Origin: Agrobacterium arsenijevicii
GTDB taxonomy: Bacteria; Pseudomonadota; Alphaproteobacteria; Rhizobiales; Rhizobiaceae
Direction: 5' to 3'
Assembly: GCA_000949895.1 (NCBI GenBank)
Contig: JWIT01000006.1
Location: forward strand, 124,001 to 188,000
Length of the DNA stretch: 64,000 bases
Shown: positions 46,399 through 55,115 of the stretch, piece after piece
Layout: the number at the start of each line of letters is the position of its first letter
How positions within the stretch are numbered: position 1 is the first letter of the stretch
Notes under the pieces: generated by a model
Told to the model about the DNA's origin: nothing
The model's database searches: none
Seen by the model: the letters and a program-made list of their open reading frames with translations, nothing else
Made by a program: the position numbers and the translations under genes

Positions 46399-47000
46399 AG
46401 TCTCTGCATGTCGAAGGCACCGGCTGGCTGTACCGCGTCTCACCACGCCTCAAGCTCGTGACGCTGATGGGCTTCAGCATTGCGCTGTTCCTCACCCGCG
46501 ACCTGCTGTTTCTAGGATGCGCCGTAATCTTGGCCGCCATCATTCTGCGCGAGACGCGGCTGCCCTTTCGCGAGATCGGCCTGCGGCTGCGCCCGGTGAT
46601 GCTGACCATCGTGCTTGTCGCCGCTTTCAGCTATCTGCTGCTCCCGGCCAATGATGCGAGTGTCAATCTTTTCCGGCTGACGGCGCTGGCACTTCTCGCC
46701 ACCGCCGTCACCATCACCGTCAGCATCTCGCAGTTCATGGATGAGATCGCCCTTGCCGCCGCCCCGCTGGAGAAGCTGGGGCTGGTCAAGGCTGCGGATA
46801 TCGGGCTGGCCGTTGGGCTTGTGGTGCGGTTCGTGCCTGAGATCGTCAATCGTTACCACGCCGTGCGCGATGCGCACCGGGCGCGCGGCCTTCCCGTTCG
46901 GTTTGCGACGATCATCGTGCCGCTGGTGATTATGACGTTGAAGGATGCCGATGCCATTGCCGACGCCATTGACGCGCGCGGTTTCAGAGGCCAAAGCTGA
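46395..47000 (+). CDS. bioN: Biotin ECF transporter T component BioN
   Basis: Membrane scaffold (EcfT) subunit that couples the ATPase to BioY. Its 201 residues have several membrane helices near the N-terminus (LVTLMGFSIALFLTRDLLFL, LTIVLVAAFSYLLLP, ALALLATAVTITVSIS). The cytoplasmic helices carry the EcfT hallmark Ala-Arg-Gly motif near DAHRARGLPV and a second in DAIDARGFRG, which touch the ATPase grooves. The ATG overlaps the bioM stop. The next gene, bioY, begins 31 bases after this stop. A short length is normal for the BioN group. Confidence 0.92.
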   Translation: MKSLHVEGTGWLYRVSPRLKLVTLMGFSIALFLTRDLLFLGCAVILAAIILRETRLPFREIGLRLRPVMLTIVLVAAFSYLLLPANDASVNLFRLTALALLATAVTITVSISQFMDEIALAAAPLEKLGLVKAADIGLAVGLVVRFVPEIVNRYHAVRDAHRARGLPVRFATIIVPLVIMTLKDADAIADAIDARGFRGQS

Positions 47001-47031
47001 CGGCAAAACAACCATCCGGAGTTTCCGAGCC

Positions 47032-47595
47032 ATGACGACCCGCGACCTTGTGCTGATTTCGCTGTTTTCCGCCATCATCATCGCGCTCGGTCTTCTGCCA
47101 CCGATCACCCTTGGCTTCATCCCCGTACCGATCACCGCGCAGTCGCTCGGCGTCATGCTAGCCGGCGTCGTGCTGGGGGCAAAACGCGGCACGCTTGCGG
47201 TCCTCCTGACGATCCTGATTGCCGCCATCGGTCTTCCTGTCCTTTCGGGCGGACGCGGCGGCCTTTCCATCTTCACCACGCCGACCACGGGCTTCCTGAT
47301 CGGCTGGATCGCAGCCGTTTTCGTCACCGGCACTCTCTCGGAAAAATTCGTCAATCGCAGCCAGTCCGCACTGACGCAGGGTATCGGTTTCTTCATCGCC
47401 AGCCTGATCGGCGGCGTGGTCGTGCTTTACGCTTTCGGCATCACCTATCTGGCGCTGGTCGTCGGGCTTGGTTTCGAGAAGGCATTCATGGGTTCGCTGC
47501 TCTTCATTCCGGGCGATGCGCTGAAGGCCGTGCTCGCCGCACTTGCCGGCCGCGCCGTGATGGCGGGTTATCCGCTTCTGCCGCAGCGCGCCTGA
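47032..47595 (+). CDS. bioY: Biotin transporter substrate-binding BioY
   Basis: Membrane protein that binds biotin and confers specificity. Its 187 residues form six helices, with family phrases PITLGFIPVPITAQSLGVMLAG, GLPVLSGGRGGLSIFTTPTTGFLIGW and FIPGDALKAVLAALAG. Alone it can take up biotin at high level; with BioMN it has high affinity. The frame is open 29 codons further upstream, into bioN. I start at the MTTRDLVLISLFS opening, preceded by GGAGTTTCCGAGCC. It closes the bioMNY operon; a class II deacetylase follows 25 bases later. Confidence 0.95.
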   Translation: MTTRDLVLISLFSAIIIALGLLPPITLGFIPVPITAQSLGVMLAGVVLGAKRGTLAVLLTILIAAIGLPVLSGGRGGLSIFTTPTTGFLIGWIAAVFVTGTLSEKFVNRSQSALTQGIGFFIASLIGGVVVLYAFGITYLALVVGLGFEKAFMGSLLFIPGDALKAVLAALAGRAVMAGYPLLPQRA

Positions 47596-47620
47596 GCGCG
47601 ATTTCTCCGGGAGGAAAAGA

Positions 47621-48556
47621 ATGGCGACCCGTCTTTACGAACATCCGATCTTCCTCGAACACATCACGCCCGAAGGCCACCCCGAGCGGCCGGATCGTCT
47701 GCGGTCGCTGAACATCGCGCTCGAACATCCGAATTTCGAGCGGCTGGTCCGGAAGCAAGCGCCGCAGGCCAATGAGGACGCCGTGCTTCTGGCGCATCCG
47801 GAGGAGCATCTGCTTGCCGTCATGCGCCAGATCCCCGAAGAGGATGGCGAGATCAATCGCATCGAGGCCGACACCTATGTCTCGCCGAAGAGCCTGCAGG
47901 CAGCGCTGACCGGCATAGGTGCTGCGATGGCCGCGGTGGATGACGTGTTTACCGGTGCTGCCGACAACGTCTTCGTTGCCGCCCGCCCGCCCGGCCACCA
48001 TGCGGAAACCGCAAAGGCCATGGGCTTCTGTCTCTTCAACAATGCCGCAATCGCCGCCCGCCATGCGCAGAAGGTGCATGGCGCGGAACGCGTCGCCATC
48101 ATCGACTGGGACGTGCATCACGGCAACGGCACGCAGGATATCTTCTGGAACGACACATCAGTGCTGTTCTGTTCCACCCACCAGATGCCGCTTTACCCGT
48201 GGAGCGGCGATAAAAATGAAACCGGCGTGAAGAACAACGTCGTCAACGCGCCGCTTTCGCCCAATACCGGAAGCGATCATTTTCGCGAGGCGTTCAAATC
48301 CCGCGTCCTGCCGGCGATTGCCGATTTTTCGCCTGATCTCATCCTCATCTCCGCCGGTTTCGACGCACACCACCGCGATCCGCTGGCGCAGATCAATCTG
48401 GTCGGCGAAGATTTCGACTGGGCCACGGGCCGGCTTCTGGAAATGGCCGACAAATACGCATCGAACCGGGTCGTCAGCCTGCTTGAAGGTGGTTATGATC
48501 TGGAAGGGCTGGCGGAATCGGCAGCCATGCATATTTTGAGAATGATGAAGGGTTGA
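47621..48556 (+). CDS. Class II histone-deacetylase-like amidohydrolase
   Basis: A 311-residue deacetylase-superfamily enzyme (acetylpolyamine/acetoin-type family). The active site is complete. The catalytic His pair is in [20 protein letters not shown], the zinc ligands in [15 protein letters not shown], and the third ligand in [13 protein letters not shown]. The Gly-Gly loop and substrate Tyr are in [15 protein letters not shown]. It is cytoplasmic, and bacterial members deacetylate polyamines, proteins or small molecules; the substrate here is unknown. GGGAGGAAAAGA precedes the ATG. xseB begins almost directly after its stop, and the deacetylase-xseB-dxs order is common in Rhizobiales. Confidence 0.92.
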   Translation: MATRLYEHPIFLEHITPEGHPERPDRLRSLNIALEHPNFERLVRKQAPQANEDAVLLAHPEEHLLAVMRQIPEEDGEINRIEADTYVSPKSLQAALTGIGAAMAAVDDVFTGAADNVFVAARPPGHHAETAKAMGFCLFNNAAIAARHAQKVHGAERVAIIDWDVHHGNGTQDIFWNDTSVLFCSTHQMPLYPWSGDKNETGVKNNVVNAPLSPNTGSDHFREAFKSRVLPAIADFSPDLILISAGFDAHHRDPLAQINLVGEDFDWATGRLLEMADKYASNRVVSLLEGGYDLEGLAESAAMHILRMMKG

Positions 48557-48558
48557 AA

Positions 48559-48813
48559 ATGACGGAAAATGCCAACACAGCCGATGTCAGCGGTTATTCC
48601 TTCGAAAAGGCCGTCGCCGAGCTGGAAAGCATTGTAGCACGCCTGGAACGCGGCGACGTGGCTCTCGACGAATCGATCGCCATCTACGAGCGCGGCGAAG
48701 CCCTGAAGAAACATTGCGAGACGCTTCTGAATGCCGCTGAAAAGCGCATCGAGAAAATCCGTCTCGACCGCGCCGGAAAACCGCAGGGCGTGGAGCCGCT
48801 GGACGGCGAATAA
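48559..48813 (+). CDS. xseB: Exodeoxyribonuclease VII small subunit
   Basis: Small subunit of ExoVII, which with XseA degrades single-stranded DNA from both ends in repair. At 84 residues it has the full signature: [21 protein letters not shown], the [19 protein letters not shown] helix and the ending [10 protein letters not shown]. XseA is not in this window. A TTG two codons upstream is an alternative start, but the ATG has an AAGGG at a suitable distance. It lies two bases after the deacetylase stop. A 9-bp inverted repeat and the pirin gene come next, before dxs. Confidence 0.94.
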   Translation: MTENANTADVSGYSFEKAVAELESIVARLERGDVALDESIAIYERGEALKKHCETLLNAAEKRIEKIRLDRAGKPQGVEPLDGE

Positions 48814-48821
48814 ACACGTCC

Positions 48822-48850
48822 TGTTGAACGGAGCGACACAGCGTTCAACA
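48822..48850. promoter_or_regulatory. 9-bp inverted repeat upstream of the pirin gene
   Basis: TGTTGAACG (48822-48830) and CGTTCAACA (48842-48850) around an 11-base spacer, 65 bases before the pirin ATG. No T tail follows, so an operator is likelier than a terminator. Confidence 0.45.
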
Positions 48851-48914
48851 TCTCGGCGCTGCCATATTGTGCCGTTCGTGATAGGCTTCCGGGTAACGAT
48901 ACGAGGAGCTTCCG

Positions 48915-49838
48915 ATGTCCTTTTTTCCCGGCAACGATCCTGTCGCGGGTGATGCTTTCGCCTGCGACGCCATCGAAAACCTCATCATTCCGCGCACCAG
49001 CGATATTGGCGGCTTTGCGGTGCGGCGCGCGCTGCCGACACGGCAGCGGCGTCTCGTCGGCCCCTTCATCTTTTTCGATCGCATGGGACCGGCCATCCTG
49101 AAGGCGGGCGAAGCGCTCGACGTCAAGCCGCATCCGCATATCGGGCTTTCCACCGTCACCTATCTGTTCGACGGCGAGATCAAACATCGCGACAGTCTCG
49201 GCACCGAGCTCGTGATTCGCCCCGGCGATATCAACCTGATGACGGCCGGGCGCGGCATCGTGCATTCGGAACGCACGCCGGAAAACCTGCGCGGCCATCC
49301 GCTTTCCATGTCCGGCCTGCAAACCTGGCTTGCCCTGCCCGATCATATGGAAGAAATCGCCCCGGCCTTTTCCCACACGGCAAGGGAAGACATGCCGCTG
49401 ATCGACCTCAAGGGCGCGTCCGGTCGGGTCGTGGTTGGCGAGTTCGAAGGCCTCACCTCTCCCGTTTCGGCCTTCACCGATACGCTTTATGTCGACCTGA
49501 CGCTGGAACCGGGTGTGAAATTCCCATTCTCCGCCGACCATGAGGAACGGGCGATCTACATTCTTTCCGGCTCTCTGGATGTCGCGGGCGACGTTTTTGC
49601 TGCCGATCAGCTGCTCGTTTTCCGGCCCGGCGACGATATCACGCTTCAGGGCGGCAGCGGCGGCTGTCACATCATGATCTTCGACGGGGCTGCACTCAAT
49701 CAGCGTCGCTACATCTGGTGGAACTTCGTTTCGTCATCAAAAGAACGCATAGAGCAGGCCAAACAGGAGTGGAGAACCGGACGCTTCGATATCGTTCCCG
49801 GCGACGAAGAAGAGTTTGTCCCTTTGCCGGAGGGTTGA
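48915..49838 (+). CDS. Pirin-family bicupin protein
   Basis: A 307-residue pirin-like protein with two cupin halves. The N-terminal metal site is given by PHPHIGLSTVTYLFDGEIKH (His residues), with the Glu in GRGIVHSERTPE. The C-terminal cupin continues through ERAIYILSGSLDVAGDVF. Some bacterial pirins open quercetin's ring or modulate metabolic enzymes; the activity here is not known. There is no signal peptide. AGGAG nine bases before the ATG supports the start. It is inserted between xseB and dxs, which are close neighbours in many relatives, and has a private inverted repeat upstream. Confidence 0.9.
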   Translation: MSFFPGNDPVAGDAFACDAIENLIIPRTSDIGGFAVRRALPTRQRRLVGPFIFFDRMGPAILKAGEALDVKPHPHIGLSTVTYLFDGEIKHRDSLGTELVIRPGDINLMTAGRGIVHSERTPENLRGHPLSMSGLQTWLALPDHMEEIAPAFSHTAREDMPLIDLKGASGRVVVGEFEGLTSPVSAFTDTLYVDLTLEPGVKFPFSADHEERAIYILSGSLDVAGDVFAADQLLVFRPGDDITLQGGSGGCHIMIFDGAALNQRRYIWWNFVSSSKERIEQAKQEWRTGRFDIVPGDEEEFVPLPEG

Positions 49839-49936
49839 AATTCTATAGAAGTGAACGACATGCAGGACTGGACCGTCGGCTTTCCATATGAAAGACGCTC
49901 TGGCGCCGCCGCTGACCACGAGAAAAGGCCGAACGA

Positions 49937-51856
49937 TTGACCGGAATGCCACAGACCCCATTGCTTGACCGGGTGAATTTTCCATCCGATCTCAAGGAGA
50001 TCGACGATCGCGACCTGCCGGAACTGGCAAGGGAACTACGCGACGAGATGATCGACGCGGTGTCGAAAACCGGCGGGCATCTGGGTGCGGGCCTTGGTGT
50101 GGTGGAACTGACGATTGCCATCCACAAGGTCTTCAACACACCGGAAGACCGGCTGATCTTCGATGTCGGCCACCAATGTTACCCGCACAAAATCCTGACC
50201 GGCCGTCGCGAGCGCATTCGCACGCTGCGCCAGGAAGGCGGTCTTTCCGGCTTCACCCGGCGGGCCGAAAGCGAATATGACGATTTCGGCGCCGGCCATT
50301 CCTCCACCTCCATTTCCGCCGGTCTCGGCATGGCGGTGGCGGCGGGGTTGGATCAGAGCGACCGCAAGGTCATCGCCGTCATCGGTGACGGCTCCATGTC
50401 GGCGGGCATGGCGTTTGAGGCGCTCAACAATGCCGGTGCGCTTGATGCCCGGCTGATCGTCATTCTCAACGACAACGACATGTCGATTGCGCCGCCGACG
50501 GGCGCGATGAGCGCCTATCTGGCGCGTCTCGCATCCGGCCGCACCTATATGGGCTTCCGTGATTTCGGCAAGAAACTCACCGCCTATCTCGGCAAGACCA
50601 TCGACCGCGCCATTACCCGCGCCGTGACCCATGCGCGTGGTTACGTGACCGGCGGCACACTGTTCGAGGAACTTGGCTTCTATCACATCGGCCCGATCGA
50701 CGGTCATTCCTTCGATCACCTGCTGCCGGTGCTGCGCAATGTGCGCGACAACCAGAAAGGTCCTGTCCTCATCCATGTGGTGACGCAGAAGGGCAAGGGT
50801 TATGCGCCGGCGGAAGCGGCAGCGGACAAATATCACGGCGTCAACAAGTTCGACGTCATCACCGGTGCACAGGCGAAAGCCAAGCCGAATGCGCCGAGCT
50901 ATACCAGCGTCTTTGCCGAAGCGCTGATCCAGGAAGCCACCCTCGACGACAAGATCATCGGCGTCACCGCCGCCATGCCTAATGGTACCGGTCTCGACAA
51001 GATGGCCGAGCTTTTCCCGGCTCGCACCTTCGATGTCGGCATTGCCGAACAGCACGCCGTTACCTTCGCGGCGGGGCTTGCGGCCGATGGCTACAAGCCG
51101 TTCTGCGCGCTTTATTCCACCTTCCTGCAACGCGGTTACGACCAGCTGGTGCATGATGTGGCCATCCAGAGCCTGCCCGTGCGCTTCCCGATCGACCGGG
51201 CCGGTTTCGTCGGTGCGGATGGACCGACCCATGCCGGTTCCTTCGACACCACCTTCCTTGCCACCCTGCCCGGCATGGTGGTGATGGCGGCGGCAGACGA
51301 GGCCGAGCTGAAACATATGGTCCGCACTGCCGCAGCCTATGACGAAGGCCCGATTTCCTTCCGTTATCCGCGCGGCGAAGGCGTGGGCGTCGAGATGCCG
51401 GTGCGCGGCGAGATCCTGCAGATCGGCAAGGGCCGTATCATCAAGGAAGGCACCAAGGTTGCACTGCTCTCCTTCGGCACGCGCCTTGCCGAATGCCTGG
51501 CGGCGGCCGAAGACCTCGATGCCGCAGGACTTTCAACCACGGTTGCCGATGCGCGCTTCGCCAAGCCGCTCGATCTCGACCTCATTCGCCAGCTTGCCGC
51601 CCATCACGAAATTCTGGTGACGATCGAGGAAGGCTCCGTCGGCGGTTTCGGCGCACATGTGCTGCATTTCATGGCAAGTGCGGGATTGCTCGACCATGGC
51701 CCCAAGGTTCGGACGCTCACTTTGCCTGACCAATGGGTCGAGCAGGCCAAGCCCGAGACCATGTATGCCAATGCCGGCCTCGACCGTGCCGGCATCGTTT
51801 CCACGGTATTTGATGCCCTCGGCCAGCGCCGGGTGGATATGGGTTTCGCTGGCTGA
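49937..51856 (+). CDS. dxs: 1-deoxy-D-xylulose-5-phosphate synthase
   Basis: Thiamine-diphosphate enzyme joining pyruvate and glyceraldehyde 3-phosphate, the first MEP-pathway step. It also feeds thiamine and vitamin B6 synthesis. The 639 residues carry [20 protein letters not shown], the ThDP motif [22 protein letters not shown]-like [12 protein letters not shown], and [18 protein letters not shown] in the second half. [15 protein letters not shown] is the Glu-bearing ThDP motif. The start is TTG with AAAAGG nine bases before it. An ATG three codons later is possible. It stops just before a long hairpin facing the SnoaL-like gene. In many relatives tlyA follows directly, but here about 6 kb intervene. 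Confidence 0.96.
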   Translation: MTGMPQTPLLDRVNFPSDLKEIDDRDLPELARELRDEMIDAVSKTGGHLGAGLGVVELTIAIHKVFNTPEDRLIFDVGHQCYPHKILTGRRERIRTLRQEGGLSGFTRRAESEYDDFGAGHSSTSISAGLGMAVAAGLDQSDRKVIAVIGDGSMSAGMAFEALNNAGALDARLIVILNDNDMSIAPPTGAMSAYLARLASGRTYMGFRDFGKKLTAYLGKTIDRAITRAVTHARGYVTGGTLFEELGFYHIGPIDGHSFDHLLPVLRNVRDNQKGPVLIHVVTQKGKGYAPAEAAADKYHGVNKFDVITGAQAKAKPNAPSYTSVFAEALIQEATLDDKIIGVTAAMPNGTGLDKMAELFPARTFDVGIAEQHAVTFAAGLAADGYKPFCALYSTFLQRGYDQLVHDVAIQSLPVRFPIDRAGFVGADGPTHAGSFDTTFLATLPGMVVMAAADEAELKHMVRTAAAYDEGPISFRYPRGEGVGVEMPVRGEILQIGKGRIIKEGTKVALLSFGTRLAECLAAAEDLDAAGLSTTVADARFAKPLDLDLIRQLAAHHEILVTIEEGSVGGFGAHVLHFMASAGLLDHGPKVRTLTLPDQWVEQAKPETMYANAGLDRAGIVSTVFDALGQRRVDMGFAG

Positions 51857-51871
51857 GAGCACATTTCTTAC

Positions 51872-51907
51872 GATGAGGCGGCGCGGGGACAACCACGCCG
51901 CCTCGTC
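51872..51907. terminator. Bidirectional terminator between dxs and SnoaL-like gene
   Basis: GATGAGGCGGCG (51872-51883) pairs with CGCCGCCTCGTC (51896-51907), 12 bp with one G-T wobble and a 12-base loop. It starts 16 bases after the dxs stop and ends just short of the convergent SnoaL-like stop. Confidence 0.65.
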
Positions 51908-51910
51908 GCA

Positions 51911-52273
51911 TTATGCTGCGGCGCCGTCGAGGAAACCGACGACATTTTCAATCCGCCCCTCGGCATCGCGGCTGACGACATCGGTGCCGCCGGCCACATC
52001 TTCTCCCGCTGGCGAGACCAGACGCCATGAGAACCGGGTAAAGACGCCGTGGCCATCCGGGGTGCCTGTCAGAACGAAGCGAAAGCCCGGAAAGTTCTGG
52101 CGCGCCGCGTCGATCATCGCGGCAATCCCCTGTTGCCCCTCACCCTGCATCATAGGATCCACGTAGCGCGCCGTTTCGGTCCACGCCTTGTTGACGAGGT
52201 GCTGGCGGCGTTCACCGTCCTCCTCGTTCCAGACCGCGAGATAGGTTTCGGCGATTGCGAGATGTTGCGTCAT
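51911..52273 (-). CDS. SnoaL-like (NTF2-fold) protein
   Basis: A 120-residue protein of the SnoaL/NTF2 fold with the pattern MTQHLAIAETYLAVWNEEDG, ARYVDPMMQGEGQQGIAAMI and ending in VGFLDG. Members are small cone-shaped barrels that bind or isomerise hydrophobic ligands; some only bind. No Cys or metal motif suggests a redox role. An upstream extension of 19 codons is open but would cross the operator-like palindrome. It is divergent from an XRE regulator, with 107 bp between them that include a 17-bp palindrome. I infer that the regulator controls this gene. The role is unknown. Confidence 0.8.
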   Translation of the reverse strand: MTQHLAIAETYLAVWNEEDGERRQHLVNKAWTETARYVDPMMQGEGQQGIAAMIDAARQNFPGFRFVLTGTPDGHGVFTRFSWRLVSPAGEDVAGGTDVVSRDAEGRIENVVGFLDGAAA

Positions 52274-52329
52274 GATTGCGCTCCTTTTGGTTGACGGCCT
52301 GAGCATGCCGGGGGCTGTGACGCAGAACA

Positions 52330-52346
52330 ATTACCTCAGGGGTAAT
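52330..52346. promoter_or_regulatory. 17-bp palindrome between the XRE regulator and SnoaL-like gene
   Basis: ATTACC-TCAGG-GGTAAT lies about halfway between two divergent starts (57 bases from one, 35 from the other). A typical place and shape for a dimeric repressor site, presumably of the XRE protein itself. Confidence 0.55.
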
Positions 52347-52380
52347 CGCATTGCGGATATCTTCTGCTAGGCTGCGGGGC

Positions 52381-53175
52381 ATGACACATCACCAAGAACA
52401 TGTCGGCCAGGTGCTGAAGGAATGGCGGGCCCGCCGCAGATTAAGCCAGCTCGATCTGGCGTCAGATGCGGAGATATCGGCGCGCCATCTGAGCTTTGTG
52501 GAAAGCGGGCGGTCATCGCCCAGCCGCGAGATGCTGACGCGGCTGGCGGAGCAGCTATCGATGCCCGCCCGTGCCACCAACCGGCTGATGCTGGCCGCTG
52601 GTTATGCGCCGATCCATTCCGAACGATCGCTGGATGCGCCGGACATGACAGCAGCCCGCAAGGCCGTCGAAACCGTGGTGCAGGGGCACATGCCCTTCCC
52701 GGCACTTGCCGTCGACCGCCACTGGAATCTCGTGCTTGCCAATGATGCGATCAAATCGCTTCTCGCCGGCATATCCGAAGACCTGCTTCACCCGCCCCTC
52801 AATGTATTGCGGCTGAGCCTGCATCCGGATGGCTTGAGTTCACGCATCGTCAATCTTGCCGAATGGCGACATCACCTTCTGGATCGCCTGCGACGGCAGG
52901 TCGAGGAGACCGGCGACGAGACGCTCTCCCGGTTACATGCGGAACTTTCCGCCTATCCGGCGCCGGCGGCTCCGCGGCATGTCGCCGGGACCGATCCGTT
53001 GGCGATACCGCTTGAACTGCGCGATCCGTCGTCTGGGGGCGTGCTGCGCTTCATCTCGACCACCACGGTTTTCGGAACCGCAACGGATGTGACGCTGTCC
53101 GAGCTGGTGCTTGAATGTTTCTACCCGGCCGACGCGGAGACCCGCGCCGCCCTGATGTACGGCACAAAGGAGTAA
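52381..53175 (+). CDS. XRE-family regulator with MmyB-like ligand domain
   Basis: A 264-residue transcription regulator. The N-terminal helix-turn-helix (about 10-70) reads VGQVLKEWRARRRLSQLDLA, then SARHLSFVESGRSSPSREML. A C-terminal PAS-like MmyB/MLTR domain follows, recognised by the FPALAVDRHWNLVLANDAI run and TLSELVLECFYPADAET. This type often represses a neighbouring reductase or oxygenase gene and binds fatty acid or aromatic ligands. The divergent SnoaL-like gene and the monooxygenase six bases downstream are the likely targets. The ATG used matches family starts; ten extra upstream codons are rejected. A palindrome lies in the shared control region. Confidence 0.87.
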   Translation: MTHHQEHVGQVLKEWRARRRLSQLDLASDAEISARHLSFVESGRSSPSREMLTRLAEQLSMPARATNRLMLAAGYAPIHSERSLDAPDMTAARKAVETVVQGHMPFPALAVDRHWNLVLANDAIKSLLAGISEDLLHPPLNVLRLSLHPDGLSSRIVNLAEWRHHLLDRLRRQVEETGDETLSRLHAELSAYPAPAAPRHVAGTDPLAIPLELRDPSSGGVLRFISTTTVFGTATDVTLSELVLECFYPADAETRAALMYGTKE

Positions 53176-53181
53176 GCATCC

Positions 53182-53535
53182 ATGCACACCACCTATCTCA
53201 TCGGCTTCAAGGTCCGTGCCGACCAGCGCGAACGTTTTCTGGCATTGCTGAACGATCTGCTCGACGCCATGCGACACGAGAACACCTTTGTGAACGCGAC
53301 CCTGCATCGGGACGGCGAGAACGAAAACCACTTCCTGCTGCACGAGACCTGGAGCGACCATCAGGACGTGCTCGACGTTCAGGTTCATCGTCCCTATCGG
53401 CAGGCTTGGCACGATGCCCTGCCCGAGCTTCTGGATGCCCCGCGCGACATTTCCGTCTGGCACCCCATGCGGGCCGATCATGCCGGTCCGGCGGCGAAGC
53501 TTGGTAACTCTCCGCCTATGTACCCTGCGGCCTGA
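53182..53535 (+). CDS. Antibiotic biosynthesis monooxygenase-like protein (ABM)
   Basis: A 117-residue dimeric alpha-beta barrel protein of the ABM family. It begins YLIGFKVRADQRERFLALLN and contains ENENHFLLHETWSDHQDVLD, then HRPYRQAWHDALPELL, typical of quinol or heme-related ABM proteins. These need no cofactor and oxidise aromatic substrates, though many are untested. The SD AAAGGAG lies partly in the XRE stop region, so the two are one operon. The 3' end overlaps the convergent nucleoside-recognition gene by about 20 bases. The SnoaL-XRE-ABM trio suggests processing or sensing of a small hydrophobic compound. Confidence 0.82.
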   Translation: MHTTYLIGFKVRADQRERFLALLNDLLDAMRHENTFVNATLHRDGENENHFLLHETWSDHQDVLDVQVHRPYRQAWHDALPELLDAPRDISVWHPMRADHAGPAAKLGNSPPMYPAA

Positions 53536-54478
53536 ACATCCGCGCGAAGAACACTTTGTCGGACAGACGGTGCAGCAAGGCTGCAATAGCGGCGGTTGCC
53601 ACAATGGCGAAAACGAGCCGCCCGACCAGAACGCCGTAGACATCGGCCCCCAGCGACATCACGACAATCGTGTCCTCAATGACGCTATGCGCAAAACCCA
53701 TGAACACGCATGACAGAAAGACCTGACGCGGCGATATCGCTCCCGATTGCGCCTCGCGGATAAGAAGACCGGCGCCATAGGAGATACCGAGGAACAAGCC
53801 GATGGCAGTGAGATGTTCGGCCTCACCGCGAATGCCGGCAAGACGCAGCACGGGCGAAAGCGCTTTCATCATCAATGCCAGGACGCCGGTCAGCCTGAGA
53901 ATTTCAAGGCCAAAGGACAGGACCAGAAGGATGACGAGCATCGAAAGCATGGTTTCGCCAAGGCCCCAGAAATAGTCTGCCCAGTCGGGTGTGGCGCCCA
54001 TGGCAGTCCAGACCGGGTTCACCGGGGCCGACAGCCACCCTGTCACCTCCAGAAAATGGTGCAGGAGAAAGGCATAGAGCAATCCGCCCCCGATACGCAG
54101 CAGCGTCGTTGCGATCACGCCGGGGCCAGCCTTTTCAATGATCTTCTGCTCGATGGGCAGCCCATGCGCGAACAGGATGAGTGCCGAGAAAACCGTGACA
54201 TCCGCCACGCTGAGCGAGGATACCGGAACCAGCGTGAAAACCAGCGGCACAGCACCCCATATTCCCACCAGCATTCCCGTCAGCCAGGCCAGCCCCAGCT
54301 CCGGCGGAAGCCCGATCAGGTTCATGACCGGTGCAAAGACCGGGGCCACGGCCTCGATCGCGCCCATCCTCGACAACAGTTCGGTGAGGATCGCAATCGG
54401 AACGGTGATCCGGACAAGCACCCAATAGATTTCAAGCGTTTCCCGCGTTTTACGCCAGACCGGCATCAGCAATGGCAT
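53516..54478 (-). CDS. Nucleoside-recognition-domain (Gate) membrane protein
   Basis: A 320-residue membrane protein with two nucleoside-recognition (Gate) domains, related to spore-maturation SpmA/B and YjiH-like proteins. Repeated segments are VLVRITVPIAILTELLSRMG with GLPPELGLAWLTGMLVG, and ILLVLSFGLEILRLTGVLAL with GIRGEAEHLTAIGLFLGISYGAG. About eight to nine helices are expected. Members move or sense nucleosides, ions or other solutes; none is established here. AAGGAG seven bases before the ATG rules out a nine-codon extension. It is divergent from an Lrp-family regulator 120 bp away, with TTGCA palindromes between them, which suggests that Lrp controls it. Confidence 0.85.
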   Translation of the reverse strand: MPLLMPVWRKTRETLEIYWVLVRITVPIAILTELLSRMGAIEAVAPVFAPVMNLIGLPPELGLAWLTGMLVGIWGAVPLVFTLVPVSSLSVADVTVFSALILFAHGLPIEQKIIEKAGPGVIATTLLRIGGGLLYAFLLHHFLEVTGWLSAPVNPVWTAMGATPDWADYFWGLGETMLSMLVILLVLSFGLEILRLTGVLALMMKALSPVLRLAGIRGEAEHLTAIGLFLGISYGAGLLIREAQSGAISPRQVFLSCVFMGFAHSVIEDTIVVMSLGADVYGVLVGRLVFAIVATAAIAALLHRLSDKVFFARMFRPQGT

Positions 54479-54541
54479 CTGAGACTCCTTAAAGATTGTC
54501 TCCATCCACTAGCTCGAGCCGGTTCGCATTTGTGGTCAAAG

Positions 54542-54569
54542 ATTGCAGCTTTGTGCAATTTTATTGCAA
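54542..54569. promoter_or_regulatory. Lrp-type operator candidate
   Basis: ATTGCA-GCTTTG-TGCAAT (54542-54559) is a perfect 6-bp-arm palindrome, and a third ATTGCAA follows at 54563-54569. It lies between the divergent Lrp-like and Gate-domain genes, where an autoregulated Lrp/AsnC protein should bind. Confidence 0.55.
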
Positions 54570-54597
54570 GTTGACCATTGGAGATTATGCTGCGGCA

Positions 54598-55053
54598 ATG
54601 GACCGTATCGACCGCAAACTTTTAAACCTCATGCAGCGCGATGCATCGCGTACCAATGTGGACATGGCCGACGCGGTGGGGCTGTCGCCCTCCAGCTGCC
54701 TGCGCCGTCTGCAACGGCTGCGCAAATCGGGCGTGATCGACCGCATTGTCGCGATCCTCAATCCCGCCAGAGCCGGACGGGCGATCAAGGCGCTGGTGAC
54801 GGTGGAGCTGAAATTGCACGGCGAGCAGCATATGCGCCGTTTTCTCGACCTGGCGAGCGCCGAGGACGCAGTTTCACACGCCTATTCCGTTACCGGTGCC
54901 ACCGATGTCGTTCTGATGCTGCGGTTGCGCGACATGGAGGAGTTCGACGCACTATGCGACAGGCTGTTCCGCGACCAGAACAATGTCGCACGCTTTTTTA
55001 CCATGGTCGTCATACGAACGGCGAAAGAGGAAACGGCTATTCGGCTCGATTGA
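54598..55053 (+). CDS. Lrp/AsnC-family regulator
   Basis: A 151-residue regulator with an N-terminal helix-turn-helix (DRIDRKLLNLMQRDASRTNV, then LSPSSCLRRLQRLRKSGVIDR) and a C-terminal RAM ligand domain (VTVELKLHGEQHMRRFLDLA, then AYSVTGATDVVLMLRLRDME). The ligand is usually an amino acid, so the neighbouring membrane protein may carry one, but this is inference. The 34-codon upstream extension is not conserved in character and would delete the palindromic operator. It is convergent with an ACT-domain gene downstream. Confidence 0.9.
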   Translation: MDRIDRKLLNLMQRDASRTNVDMADAVGLSPSSCLRRLQRLRKSGVIDRIVAILNPARAGRAIKALVTVELKLHGEQHMRRFLDLASAEDAVSHAYSVTGATDVVLMLRLRDMEEFDALCDRLFRDQNNVARFFTMVVIRTAKEETAIRLD

Positions 55054-55115
55054 ATTCTTCCATTTCACTCTTCACAACGCTCCTCCTAGGAGAAGTCGTC
55101 GTGGCAAATGGATCC

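Noticed and set aside
50036..51316. A 426-codon minus-strand frame inside dxs
   Set aside because: Shadow of dxs on the other strand. No family resemblance and a biased amino-acid make-up.
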